The notes below the pieces were generated by a model. It ran no database searches. It was not told where the DNA came from and saw only the letters and a list, made by a program, of their open reading frames with translations. From positions 1-32,555 of IMG/VR virus record IMGVR_UViG_3300025131_005267: DNA of 32,555 nt, one strand, 5' to 3'. Each line of letters opens with the position of its first letter. The first letter of the stretch is position 1. This document shows positions 9,073-16,327 of this stretch, piece by piece. The translations under genes and the position numbers were made by a program. Source of the stretch: a virus.

Positions 9073-9255
9073 ATGACATTAACTAAAGAACTACACGCAA
9101 AAATCAAAGAACTCTTTGAGGAATTTGATAAGAATCATGAAGTACATGCTGAAAAAGGTAACAAAGCAGCTGGTGGTAGAGCAAGAAAAGCTATCGGTGA
9201 GATTAAAAAATTAGTTACTGAATATCGTAAAGCGTCAGTAGCTGAATCGAAGTAA
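9073..9255 (+). CDS. Histone H1-like (Hc1 family) small DNA-binding protein
   Basis: A 60-residue lysine-rich helical protein. The segment EKGNKAAGGRARKAIGEIKKL matches the core signature of the Hc1 family, known from chlamydial nucleoid protein Hc1 and short bacterial homologues. It probably binds DNA non-specifically and may compact phage or host DNA; this is inferred from the family. A strong AGGAG lies about 8 bases upstream of the ATG. The previous gene ends 26 bases before, and the next starts 12 bases after. Confidence 0.65.
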   Translation: MTLTKELHAKIKELFEEFDKNHEVHAEKGNKAAGGRARKAIGEIKKLVTEYRKASVAESK

Positions 9256-9267
9256 TAAGGAGACAAA

Positions 9268-9534
9268 ATGAGTACAAAACCCATGAAACCATTACCGAAT
9301 CCTCAATCTGCACAAGTACAAGTTGATTTAAGAGAGGCAGAAACAATTAAATGTAGTGATTGTAATAACTATTTATATATAACTTCATTTATTTTAAAAA
9401 AACTGTCAGCTATTGTATCACCTACTGGTCAAGAAACACTTATTCCTGTACAAGTTTATAGTTGTGGGAATTGTGGTAAAGTTGCAGAAGGTATGTTAGA
9501 AGGCAGTGGATTAAATGTCAAAGAAAAAAGCTAG
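9268..9534 (+). CDS. Zinc-ribbon phage protein
   Basis: An 88-residue protein with two CxxC knuckles, CSDC (about residues 29-32) and CGNC (about 66-69), which together can bind one zinc ion. Between them is LKKLSAIVSPTGQE. Similar small proteins are common among T4-like marine phages but, as far as I know, have no assigned function. AAGGAG lies 6 bases before the ATG. The last 20 bases overlap the next gene in another frame. Confidence 0.7.
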   Translation: MSTKPMKPLPNPQSAQVQVDLREAETIKCSDCNNYLYITSFILKKLSAIVSPTGQETLIPVQVYSCGNCGKVAEGMLEGSGLNVKEKS

Positions 9535-9718
9535 TAAAAGTGATAAACCGAAAAAAGAAAAACCTATGTTTCATAAAGAATCTTCAGCCGGTAAAGGTGA
9601 TTTACCGAGAAGAGGTATTAGTATAGATGAATGGGATAAGAAATGGGAAAAAATCTTCGGTAAAAAGAAAAAGTTTATTCGATCACATAAGACAGATAAC
9701 AGCGGTTCAAAGCCCTAG
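9515..9718 (+). CDS. Small basic protein with GKGD...IFGKK motif
   Basis: A 67-residue highly charged protein. Its centre, GKGDLPRRG, followed by a DEWDKKWEKIFGKK segment, is a motif seen in short uncharacterised proteins of many tailed phages. It overlaps the zinc-ribbon gene by 20 bases and is overlapped by the next gene for 92 bases in a different frame. Both reading frames of that overlap look real (see 9627-10145). Function unknown. Confidence 0.65.
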   Translation: MSKKKASKSDKPKKEKPMFHKESSAGKGDLPRRGISIDEWDKKWEKIFGKKKKFIRSHKTDNSGSKP

Positions 9719-10145
9719 TTATTGGGAAGATATATCAGACGAAGATAAGAAGTCTTGGTCTAATTATATGACTCATAGATTTTTGTCTATGAAGATGGAG
9801 TGGGTTGATTTAGTAAACGAATTACAAAAATATAATTTGCAACCAAAAGAATTATATAAATTATATACCAATGTATTACCAAAGGGTAAACAATGGTTAA
9901 AATATGTTAAAGGGAGAAATCAAATGGCTTATCCAAATTGGTTAATTAATATCGTAGCTAATCACGAAGAGGTTAGTAAAAAAGAAGCATATGATATGAT
10001 TGAAATGTATATGCTCACAGAAGGTGGTATGTTAGAACTAAGTGAAACTTGTAGAAAATGGGGAGTTGAAGATAAGAAGATAGAAGAAGCTGGTTTAAAC
10101 GTTCTAGGTACTGTTGGTGGATATACAGCAGGAAATACAGAATGA
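9627..10145 (+). CDS. 62: Probable clamp loader small subunit, T4 gp62-like
   Basis: In T4, gp62 joins four gp44 subunits to complete the clamp loader. This 172-residue protein shows the gp62 pattern: an N-terminal SLFDHIRQI, then DKKSWSNYMTHRFLSM, then LPKGKQWLKYVKG. These align in order with the T4 segments SLFKDDI, KDYSKFMVENALSQF and VPRGKRYGKWAKL. The following YPNWLINIVANHEEVSKKEA matches the helix after them. The start at 9627 is the only ATG before SLFDHI, with AGAGG at 9611-9615. This places the start 92 bases inside the preceding gene. The residue match is made by eye from memory of T4 gp62, so I hold it as probable, not certain. It ends in an ATGA overlap with the next gene. Confidence 0.65.
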   Translation: MNGIRNGKKSSVKRKSLFDHIRQITAVQSPSYWEDISDEDKKSWSNYMTHRFLSMKMEWVDLVNELQKYNLQPKELYKLYTNVLPKGKQWLKYVKGRNQMAYPNWLINIVANHEEVSKKEAYDMIEMYMLTEGGMLELSETCRKWGVEDKKIEEAGLNVLGTVGGYTAGNTE

Positions 10146-10528
10146 AGGTTATAAAAGATACTAAGAATATGTCCAAAGTAGCTAAGGTTGAATCAGTTAT
10201 AGAACAAATGGAACTTGAATGGCCAGAGATGACTAAAGAGTTCAAAAGATTACAAAAAGAACAATATGAGTTGTTTTTACACAAACAACACGATTACGGT
10301 CCAGGTAACATAAGTGTTGGAACACAATTACAAACAGAAGATGAAATACATTTATCACTTACAGGTTTGTGGTTCAGAATGAACGATAAGATACAACGGT
10401 TAAAGAATTTATTGATGAGCGGCCGCGAGAATGCAGTAGAAGGTGAACCAATGGAAGACGCGTTTCTTGATGTATCTAACTATGGTATTATGGCAACTAT
10501 TGTAAAGAACGGTAAATGGGGTAAATAA
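10142..10528 (+). CDS. DUF1599 / Nucleotide modification associated domain 1 (Nmad1) protein
   Basis: A 128-residue helical protein with KQHDYGPGNIS, a GLWFRMNDKIQRLKNL helix and EPMEDAFLDVSNYGIMA. These fit the DUF1599/Nmad1 family, found in phages and linked by genome context to DNA base hypermodification; its reaction is not established. The conserved acidic and aromatic residues (DYG, RMNDK, EDxxxD) are all present. Start at 10142 is supported by the ATGA overlap with gp62 and an AGGAA upstream; a second ATG lies nine codons later. A CG-only NotI octamer at 10419-10426 stands out in this AT-rich DNA but simply encodes part of the protein. Confidence 0.7.
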   Translation: MKVIKDTKNMSKVAKVESVIEQMELEWPEMTKEFKRLQKEQYELFLHKQHDYGPGNISVGTQLQTEDEIHLSLTGLWFRMNDKIQRLKNLLMSGRENAVEGEPMEDAFLDVSNYGIMATIVKNGKWGK

Positions 10529-10620
10529 TGAACCAGAAGTTTGGAGATTTGTTTGCTAAGTTCTTATTTATATTTTTTATATGGACAATTATAGCATTCT
10601 TTTTTGATATAGGTTATTAA
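10528..10620 (+). CDS. 30-residue single-pass membrane peptide
   Basis: A very short frame starting on the stop of the preceding gene (TAATG) and ending 4 bases before the nuclease gene. After MNQKFGDLFAK it is a continuous hydrophobic stretch, with aromatic and isoleucine residues from about 12 to 28, ending in GY. It fills the whole gap between two real genes with the same junction type used elsewhere here, which is the main support. No family recognised; a small inner-membrane protein is the obvious reading. Confidence 0.5.
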   Translation: MNQKFGDLFAKFLFIFFIWTIIAFFFDIGY

Positions 10621-10624
10621 AGAT

Positions 10625-11488
10625 ATGAAACGAATAAGTTATAGTCAATATAATCAATGGGTTACTTGTCCACATAAGTGGAAATTAAATTACATTGATG
10701 ATTTAGGTAAATATACTGATAGTATTCATACTTTGTTTGGTACAAGTATGCACGAAGTATTACAGACATATCTTACAGTAATGTATAATGATACTATTAA
10801 AATGGCAGACGCCCTTCCATTAGATGAAATGTTATTACATAGAATGAAAACAAATTACACTCAAATTATGGAAAGAAATGGTGGTGAAGTTTTTTGTGAA
10901 CAAGAAGATATGGAAGAGTTTTATGTACATGGATTGACTATTTTAGAATGGTTTAAAAAGAAACGAAATATGTATTTCAGTAAAAAGAATTACGAATTAG
11001 TTGGTATTGAAGTTCCTATTGAATATGAATTACCGAATAAGATTAAATTTATTGGTTATATGGATGTAGTATTACATGACACGTTTAGAGATAGATATAA
11101 AATCATAGATATTAAAACTTCTACAATGGGTTGGAATAAATGGGCTAAAGCTGACAAGAATAAAACAGACCAGTTGTTATTATATAAACAATTTTATGGT
11201 AAACAACATGATATACCTTTAGATAAAATAGATGTAGAATATTTTATAGTTAAAAGAAAATTATATGAAAAGGTAGAGTTTCCTCAAAGAAGAGTACAAA
11301 CATTTACACCAGCAAATGGAACTCCAAGTATTAATAAAGTAATGAATAATTTGAACAAGTTTATTAATGAATCATTTATCGATGGAGAATATAATCTTGA
11401 ACATACTTATATTAAACAACCATCTAAAAAGAATTGTAGGTTTTGTGAATTCAATCAAACTGAACATTGTGACGTAGGAGTTAAATAA
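10625..11488 (+). CDS. PD-(D/E)XK nuclease, RecB/Cas4-like with iron-sulfur cysteines
   Basis: A 287-residue stand-alone nuclease of the RecB/Cas4-type PDDEXK_1 family. The N-terminal SYSQYNQWVTCPHKWKL is the typical opening, with Cys15. The active site is seen as EVPIEYEL, FIGYMDVV and YKIIDIKTS (Asp, then D-x-K). The helix DQLLLYKQFY supplies the QhxxY motif. C-terminal Cys271, Cys274 and Cys282, together with Cys15, give the four ligands for a 4Fe-4S cluster, as in Cas4 and AddB. It probably processes DNA ends in recombination or host DNA breakdown. No CRISPR array or Cas1 is nearby, so a Cas4 role in adaptation is not indicated. Confidence 0.85.
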   Translation: MKRISYSQYNQWVTCPHKWKLNYIDDLGKYTDSIHTLFGTSMHEVLQTYLTVMYNDTIKMADALPLDEMLLHRMKTNYTQIMERNGGEVFCEQEDMEEFYVHGLTILEWFKKKRNMYFSKKNYELVGIEVPIEYELPNKIKFIGYMDVVLHDTFRDRYKIIDIKTSTMGWNKWAKADKNKTDQLLLYKQFYGKQHDIPLDKIDVEYFIVKRKLYEKVEFPQRRVQTFTPANGTPSINKVMNNLNKFINESFIDGEYNLEHTYIKQPSKKNCRFCEFNQTEHCDVGVK

Positions 11489-11910
11489 TGATGTCTAGAG
11501 TGAGTTTAAGACTAAAACTATCAGATTTTATTAATAGTGATATAGAGAAAGCTGTTATGGATAAAGTAAATGATATTCATAATGATTTAAATATTACAGT
11601 ATTACTATATCTGTGGTTTGATGAAGATGAGATAAATAGTACAAATTTAAAAAAGTTTTTAATGTCTTGGGAAGATAAGTTATCATTTAGAACAATTGTG
11701 AAACAAGGATGTAAACTATCAGCTGATCAGTTTGTGTGGTTTGATATAATACCTACTAATGTAGCAAGTAATTTACGTAATAGATTTCAATATAGTTATA
11801 GTGAGTCAAATAAAATATTAGATGGGTTAGACGAATTTTATAATATTACAAAATTTACAATATCAGATAAACCTACTAAAAGACAAAAGAGAAATGACTA
11901 CGAAGATTAA
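11488..11910 (+). CDS. Uncharacterised protein
   Basis: A 140-residue protein I do not recognise. It has mixed helix and strand character, with few cysteines, no signal peptide and no membrane segment, and a charged C-terminus (KPTKRQKRNDYED). It starts on the stop of the nuclease gene (TAATG). AGGAG at 11476-11480 precedes the first ATG by 7 bases; a second ATG immediately follows. It overlaps the next gene by 17 bases. The tight coupling to the nuclease suggests it is co-expressed but says nothing firm about function. Confidence 0.6.
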   Translation: MMSRVSLRLKLSDFINSDIEKAVMDKVNDIHNDLNITVLLYLWFDEDEINSTNLKKFLMSWEDKLSFRTIVKQGCKLSADQFVWFDIIPTNVASNLRNRFQYSYSESNKILDGLDEFYNITKFTISDKPTKRQKRNDYED

Positions 11911-12307
11911 AATTGGTATAGTTGGTAGTAGAAATTATACTGATAAAAAGAAAGTAAAAGATTTACTTTTTGAAATAAAAGAAAAGTATGGTAATGAGGT
12001 AGAAATAGTTAGTGGTGGACAAAAAGAAGGAGCGGATGGATACGCGAAGAAGTTTGCATTAGAATTTGATATGAAATATGTAGAATTTCCACCTACACAT
12101 TATAATTGGAATATGCATTGTAAGTTACCAGCTACAAAATATAATAAACCGTATTATGTTACAAATTATTTTAAAAGAAATAAACAAATTGCAGAATATA
12201 GTGATATAATTGTAGCGTTTATACCGAAAGGTGTTAACTCAAGAGGAACTATGAATACAATTCATCATGCTGAAAAATTAAAAAAAATGATTAAAATATT
12301 AGATTAA
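11894..12307 (+). CDS. SLOG-domain protein, YspA/DUF2493-like
   Basis: A 137-residue Rossmann-like protein of the SLOG superfamily, which binds nucleotides or nucleotide-derived ligands. Seen: IKIGIVGSRNYTD at the N-terminus (GSR loop), IVSGGQKEGADGYAKKF (the family's SGGxxGAD motif, about residues 38-55), and later RNKQIAEYSDIIVAFIP and SRGTMNTIHHAEK. DUF2493/YspA proteins are common in phages; proposed roles include sensing or processing nucleotide signals, none proven for this group. An AT-rich gap follows its stop. Confidence 0.8.
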   Translation: MTTKIKIGIVGSRNYTDKKKVKDLLFEIKEKYGNEVEIVSGGQKEGADGYAKKFALEFDMKYVEFPPTHYNWNMHCKLPATKYNKPYYVTNYFKRNKQIAEYSDIIVAFIPKGVNSRGTMNTIHHAEKLKKMIKILD

Positions 12308-12334
12308 TATATATTTATATATATGTATATATTA
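12305..12334. repeat. AT-rich inverted repeat between the accessory and glycosyltransferase blocks
   Basis: Nine-base arms TAATATATA (12305-12313) and TATATATTA (12326-12334) flank a 12-base loop. They could form a weak hairpin, followed four bases later by TTTTTT at 12339-12344. The loop-side sequence contains TATTTATA, also present in the gap motifs at 21222 and 32192. It could be a weak terminator, a promoter -10 region, or both. The AGAGG ribosome site of the next gene overlaps its right end (12334-12338). Confidence 0.4.
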
Positions 12335-12344
12335 GAGGTTTTTT

Positions 12345-12536
12345 ATGGATTATAAATTAACATCAGTTAAGATACTGAAAGAGTTATATAAAAATTTTAA
12401 AATAAAAACATTAGATGACGAATTTACATTACAAAAATTAGTAAATCGCTCAATGGATTTATACGTCTTGGATACTAAATTTAAGAGTAGAATTCAAAAA
12501 TATGATAAGTTAATATCAAGTGGGAGTAGATTATGA
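12345..12536 (+). CDS. Small ribbon-helix-helix-like protein
   Basis: A 63-residue protein. The first part, YKLTSVKILKELYKNFK, suggests a strand then a helix, and TLQKLVNRSMDLYV a second helix. This spacing resembles ribbon-helix-helix DNA-binding proteins, and similar short proteins with TLQKLVNRS occur in T4-like marine phages as far as I recall. If correct it could be a small transcription regulator. AGAGG lies 6 bases before the ATG, and the stop overlaps the next start (ATGA). Confidence 0.6.
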   Translation: MDYKLTSVKILKELYKNFKIKTLDDEFTLQKLVNRSMDLYVLDTKFKSRIQKYDKLISSGSRL

Positions 12537-12679
12537 AGTCTAATGGTATAGGTAGTAGAACACAAAATAAAATATTTGAAGAAATTTATGAAGTTTTAAT
12601 ACAGATTGAAAGAAGAATATCTACTATAGAAGAGAGTATTAAAAAAGAAGATACAAAAAAACAACTATTAAATGATTAA
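12533..12679 (+). CDS. Small 48-residue hypothetical protein
   Basis: Frame from ATG at 12533 to TAA at 12679. It overlaps the previous gene by 4 bases (ATGA) and ends 8 bases before the next gene. The protein is mostly one charged amphipathic helix: from about residue 15 on it has isoleucine and leucine at regular intervals (EEIYEVLIQIERRISTIEE), compatible with a short coiled coil. It has no recognised family. The GGGAG at 12521-12525 is a usable ribosome site. Confidence 0.5.
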   Translation: MKSNGIGSRTQNKIFEEIYEVLIQIERRISTIEESIKKEDTKKQLLND

Positions 12680-12687
12680 GAGGTTAT

Positions 12688-14088
12688 ATGTCTAAAAAGA
12701 AAATTCTATTGATGTCAGATGATTTGAGAATGACTTCTGGTGTCGGTACAATGTCAAAAGAGTTTGTTCTTGGAACATTACATAAATATGATTGGGTACA
12801 AGTCGGTGGTGCAATAACACATCCAGAAGAAGGTAAAGTAGTTAATATGGATGAAGATGTTAGAAAGATGACAGGTGTTGAAGATGCCAAGTTAACAATT
12901 TATCCTATAAGTGGATATGGAAGTCAAGAGTTATTAAGAGAGTTAATTTCACGAGAAAATCCAGATGCTATTATGCATTATACAGACCCAAGATTTTGGA
13001 GATGGTTATATGATATGGAACATGAAATTCGGCAGGAGATGCCGATTTTTTATTATAATATATGGGATGATTGGCCAGCTCCAAAATATAATGAGTTCTT
13101 TTATGAATCTTGTGATTTAATTATGAATATATCTAAACAGACAGTTGCTATTGTAAATGATGTTTGGAAGAAGAATCCACCTGAAGATTGGCAAGTTACT
13201 TATATTCCACATGGTATAAATGAAAAATATTTTTATCCTATTAGTATTTTCGATGAAGAATATAAACAAGTAGAGTCTATGAAAAAACAACTAACAAAGG
13301 ATAGTGAAATAAAATTCGTTGTTTTTTATAATAATAGAAATATTAGACGTAAAAGTCCAGGTGACGTTGTATTAGCGTTTAAAACATTTTGTGATATGTT
13401 ACCGAAAGAAGAAGCGGATAAGTGTTGTTTGTTAATGCATACTCAACCACGTGATGAAAATGGTACAGATTTACCAGCTGTAGCCTCTACTATTTGTCCA
13501 GAATATAATGTATACTTTAGTGATAAAAAATTAGAACCGAATCAATTAAATTACTTATATAGTATAGCTGATGTTACAATTAATATAGCTTCAAATGAAG
13601 GATTTGGATTAGGAACTTGTGAATCATTGATGGCAGGAACACCAATCATTGTAAATGTTACAGGTGGATTACAAGATCAATGTGGTTTTAAATATAAAGA
13701 TAAGTTATTAACATATAAAGATTATGATTGGGTAAAATCTTTACATGATGATAGAAAATGGGCAAATAATCCCGACTTGACTTGGGGTGAATGGGTAAAA
13801 CCAATTTGGCCATCAAATAGGTCTATGGTTGGTTCAATTCCAACACCATATATTTTCGATGATAGATGTAGATTTGATGACGCAGCAGATGCGATGAAGT
13901 ATTGGTATGATATGGATCTAGAAAAAAGACAGAAATGTGGTAATAAAGGACATGAGTTTGTAAAGAGTGATGAAGCTATGATGTCTGCTACAGCTATGTC
14001 TCAAAATTTTATAGATCATATGGATACCGCTTTTGAGAAGTGGAAACCAAGAAAACGTTATAGTATTTTTAAAACACAGGAGTTATAA
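12688..14088 (+). CDS. Glycosyltransferase, GT-B fold (GT4-like)
   Basis: A 466-residue retaining-type glycosyltransferase. The N-terminal domain starts with KKILLMSDDLRMTSGVGTMS, the glycine-rich acceptor-side loop. The C-terminal donor domain has FVVFYNNRNIRRKSPGDVV and then NEGFGLGTCESLMAGTPIIV, the E-x7-E type nucleotide-sugar motif near residue 303. It transfers a sugar from a nucleotide donor; the acceptor is unknown. AGAGG is upstream, and its stop overlaps the next glycosyltransferase (TAATG), so the two are a translational pair. Such pairs occur in marine T4-like phages, where targets could be virion proteins, DNA or host glycans. Confidence 0.85.
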   Translation: MSKKKILLMSDDLRMTSGVGTMSKEFVLGTLHKYDWVQVGGAITHPEEGKVVNMDEDVRKMTGVEDAKLTIYPISGYGSQELLRELISRENPDAIMHYTDPRFWRWLYDMEHEIRQEMPIFYYNIWDDWPAPKYNEFFYESCDLIMNISKQTVAIVNDVWKKNPPEDWQVTYIPHGINEKYFYPISIFDEEYKQVESMKKQLTKDSEIKFVVFYNNRNIRRKSPGDVVLAFKTFCDMLPKEEADKCCLLMHTQPRDENGTDLPAVASTICPEYNVYFSDKKLEPNQLNYLYSIADVTINIASNEGFGLGTCESLMAGTPIIVNVTGGLQDQCGFKYKDKLLTYKDYDWVKSLHDDRKWANNPDLTWGEWVKPIWPSNRSMVGSIPTPYIFDDRCRFDDAADAMKYWYDMDLEKRQKCGNKGHEFVKSDEAMMSATAMSQNFIDHMDTAFEKWKPRKRYSIFKTQEL

Positions 14089-15419
14089 TGAATGATAAAC
14101 CGATTTGTTTAGTTACAGCACCCGTAGCAACACGTAGTGGATATGGAGCTCATAGTAGAGATATTTGTAGGGCTTTAATAAAATTAGATAAATATGAAGT
14201 TAAGATTTTATCTGTTCGTTGGGGTAATTGTCCAATGAATGCTTTACACGAAGATGATCCTAATGATAAGATGATTATAGAAAGATTATTAGATGGACCA
14301 AATTTACCACAACAACCAGAATTACATATTCATATTGTTATACCAAATGAGTTTCAAACATTCGGTAAGTATAATATTGGTATTACTGCTGGTTTAGAAA
14401 TGACAGTTTGTCCAGCACAATGGATTGAAGGTATGAATAGAATGAATATGAACATTGTACCGTCAAATTTTGTGAAAGAAATAATGTCAAGATGTACGTT
14501 TGAAGTACAAGATGAGGCTACAAACGAAGTAAAAGGTGTGTTAAAGAATGAACAACCGATAGAAGTTTTATTTGAAGGTACAGATACAAATATTTATAAA
14601 AAAACAAAAGATTTTTCAAAAGAATTTATAGATGAAATGAAAACTGTTGATGATACTTTCAATTTTTTATATGTTGGACACTGGTTACAAGGAGATATAG
14701 GTCACGATAGAAAAGATACTGGAATGTTATTAAAAGTATTTCTTGAAACATTCAAGAACATGAAAAATAAACCCGGATTGATAATGAAAACGGGTGGAGC
14801 TGGATTTTCAGTATTAGATAGAGAAGAAATATTAAATAAAATAAACGCGATTAAAGAAACAGTTGGAGGTAAATTACCTAATATATACTTTTTACATGGT
14901 GATTTTACTGATGAAGAAATGAATGAATTATATAATCATCCTAAAGTAAAAGCTCATATTAGTTTAACACACGGTGAGGGTTTTGGTAGACCGTTACTTG
15001 AAGCTACAATATCTCAAAAACCAGTAATTGCTCCAAATTGGAGTGGACATTTAGATTTTTTACCTAAAAATTTAGCGGTATTATTAGGTGGTAGCTTACA
15101 AAATGTACAACGAGGTTCAGTTCCAGATAATATGTATATTGAAGGGTCACAATGGTTTACTGTTAATTATCAAGAGACCTCTACAGTTATGAAAGATGTG
15201 TACAAAAACTATAGAAAATATACACTTAATGCAAAAAAACTAGGTATTGGAAATAGATCAAAATTTTCATTAGATAGTATGACAAGAAAGTTAGGTAAAA
15301 TACTTGACAAATATGTACCAGAGTTTCCAAAAGAAGTAAAGTTAGAATTACCTAAACTAAAGAAAGTAAGTTCATCTGAACAACCTAAAATTAAATTACC
15401 TAAACTAAAGAAAGTATAA
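14088..15419 (+). CDS. Glycosyltransferase, GT-B fold (GT4-like), with repetitive basic tail
   Basis: A 443-residue partner of the preceding transferase. The N-terminal CLVTAPVATRSGYGAHSRD loop and C-terminal THGEGFGRPLLEATISQKPVI (E-x7-E, near residue 305) define a GT-B enzyme. A GHWLQGDIGHDRKDTG stretch lies between. The last 30 residues form a lysine- and proline-rich tail with the unit LPKLKKV repeated twice, encoded by a 23-base direct repeat. The tail might bind DNA or another polyanion, or be a disordered linker. AGGAG and the TAATG overlap support the start. Donor and acceptor are unknown. Confidence 0.85.
   Translation: MNDKPICLVTAPVATRSGYGAHSRDICRALIKLDKYEVKILSVRWGNCPMNALHEDDPNDKMIIERLLDGPNLPQQPELHIHIVIPNEFQTFGKYNIGITAGLEMTVCPAQWIEGMNRMNMNIVPSNFVKEIMSRCTFEVQDEATNEVKGVLKNEQPIEVLFEGTDTNIYKKTKDFSKEFIDEMKTVDDTFNFLYVGHWLQGDIGHDRKDTGMLLKVFLETFKNMKNKPGLIMKTGGAGFSVLDREEILNKINAIKETVGGKLPNIYFLHGDFTDEEMNELYNHPKVKAHISLTHGEGFGRPLLEATISQKPVIAPNWSGHLDFLPKNLAVLLGGSLQNVQRGSVPDNMYIEGSQWFTVNYQETSTVMKDVYKNYRKYTLNAKKLGIGNRSKFSLDSMTRKLGKILDKYVPEFPKEVKLELPKLKKVSSSEQPKIKLPKLKKV
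15346..15416. repeat. 23-base direct repeat in the glycosyltransferase 3' end
   Basis: The same 23 bases occur at 15346-15368 and 15394-15416, separated by 25 bases. They lie in frame and encode the repeated LPKLKKV peptide. This suggests a recent tandem duplication or slippage event that lengthened the protein tail. Confidence 0.9.
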
Positions 15420-15420
15420 T

Positions 15421-15861
15421 ATGGAAAGAGTAATAGTTTGTCCGAAATGTTTTGATACAGATCGATGTTTTGAAGAAATACAAGAAACATATAGTTCTTA
15501 CTTATGCTTTAATTGTGGTTATATGAGTGATTCACGTTATAAAGTTAATGATTTGAATCTTATTGAAAAACTAAAAAATTCACCAAAGCTAGTACAAGAT
15601 ACAAAACTTGAAGATAAAGAGAGAGGTATAGTTTGGTTCTTATCAGTAATTAATATGGGAGAATTAGGAATGATATTTCCGGAAGGTATACCAGACGAAT
15701 ATGTTTGGAAATATGCAAAAGTTGTTGAAATACCTGAAGAAGAACGTGCAAATTATAATAATTATGATAGAAGACTTGATGTTGAAAACGCTAAATCATT
15801 TAGTCAGTATAATTTTTTAGGAGCGTGTGAAGAGTTAGGAATAACAAAGGATTTAAAGTAA
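15421..15861 (+). CDS. Zinc-finger-like uncharacterised protein
   Basis: A 146-residue protein whose first 35 residues form a likely zinc ribbon: CPKC (residues 7-10) and CFNC (about 29-32), with another cysteine between. The rest is acidic and helical, with GIVWFLSVINMGELGMIFPEG as the most distinctive stretch. I recall similar proteins in marine T4-like phages without function. It begins one base after the previous stop. Confidence 0.65.
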   Translation: MERVIVCPKCFDTDRCFEEIQETYSSYLCFNCGYMSDSRYKVNDLNLIEKLKNSPKLVQDTKLEDKERGIVWFLSVINMGELGMIFPEGIPDEYVWKYAKVVEIPEEERANYNNYDRRLDVENAKSFSQYNFLGACEELGITKDLK

Positions 15862-15862
15862 A

Positions 15863-16327
15863 ATGCCTAAACAAGTATATACTTGGGGAAAAGTAACTGC
15901 TGGAGATATTATATCATTTAGATATAAAGGAAAAAAAACAACTGGTACATTGACTACTTTACTTGTATTAAATCCAAAAATACCATATGATAGAAAAGAT
16001 GGTACTAAAACATTTCATTTAGTCGGTTTGAAATTAGAAGAACAAGGTACTATACCGTTAGTTAGAAATAAACCACTACTTGTACAGTTGTTATCTTCAA
16101 TCGGTGAGATACAAGTAGTTGATGGTGAAAGTGGTATTTTTAGAGTAGAAATGAAGAGTGTAGGTCCACGTGGAGTTACAAAACGTGTATATAAAACTAT
16201 AAAAAGAAAATTAAAACAATTCGCCATTTACAGAACTTATGATTATAAAGAGGCTAGAAAATCACAAGTATTTTTAGAACCAATAACTTTACCTAAACTT
16301 TTAGTAGAGGCATTAATTGAAAATTAG
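15863..16327 (+). CDS. Uncharacterised basic protein
   Basis: A 154-residue lysine-rich, strand-rich protein beginning MPKQVYTWGKVTAGDIISFRYKGKK. The early VTAGDIISFRYKG segment is reminiscent of a small beta-barrel, and the second half (KRVYKTIKRKLKQFAIY) is strongly basic, so nucleic-acid binding is possible but unproven. No family recognised. It starts one base after the preceding stop and overlaps the following TTG-initiated gene by 11 bases. Confidence 0.55.
   Translation: MPKQVYTWGKVTAGDIISFRYKGKKTTGTLTTLLVLNPKIPYDRKDGTKTFHLVGLKLEEQGTIPLVRNKPLLVQLLSSIGEIQVVDGESGIFRVEMKSVGPRGVTKRVYKTIKRKLKQFAIYRTYDYKEARKSQVFLEPITLPKLLVEALIEN
16306..16310 (+). promoter_or_regulatory. Ribosome binding site deciding a TTG start
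   Basis: AGAGG lies 6 bases before the TTG at 16317, the best-placed initiator for the next gene. There is no ATG that keeps the conserved N-terminal strand KISYAITVCNE, so a TTG start is needed. Confidence 0.6.

Noticed and set aside
10419-10426. NotI octamer as a sign of cloning or vector sequence
   Set aside because: It is in frame within a conserved gene and flanked by normal phage coding sequence on both sides.
12305-12344. Strong intrinsic terminator
   Set aside because: The stem is only A-T pairs and the T-run is four bases away and contains the next gene's start region, so efficient termination is doubtful.
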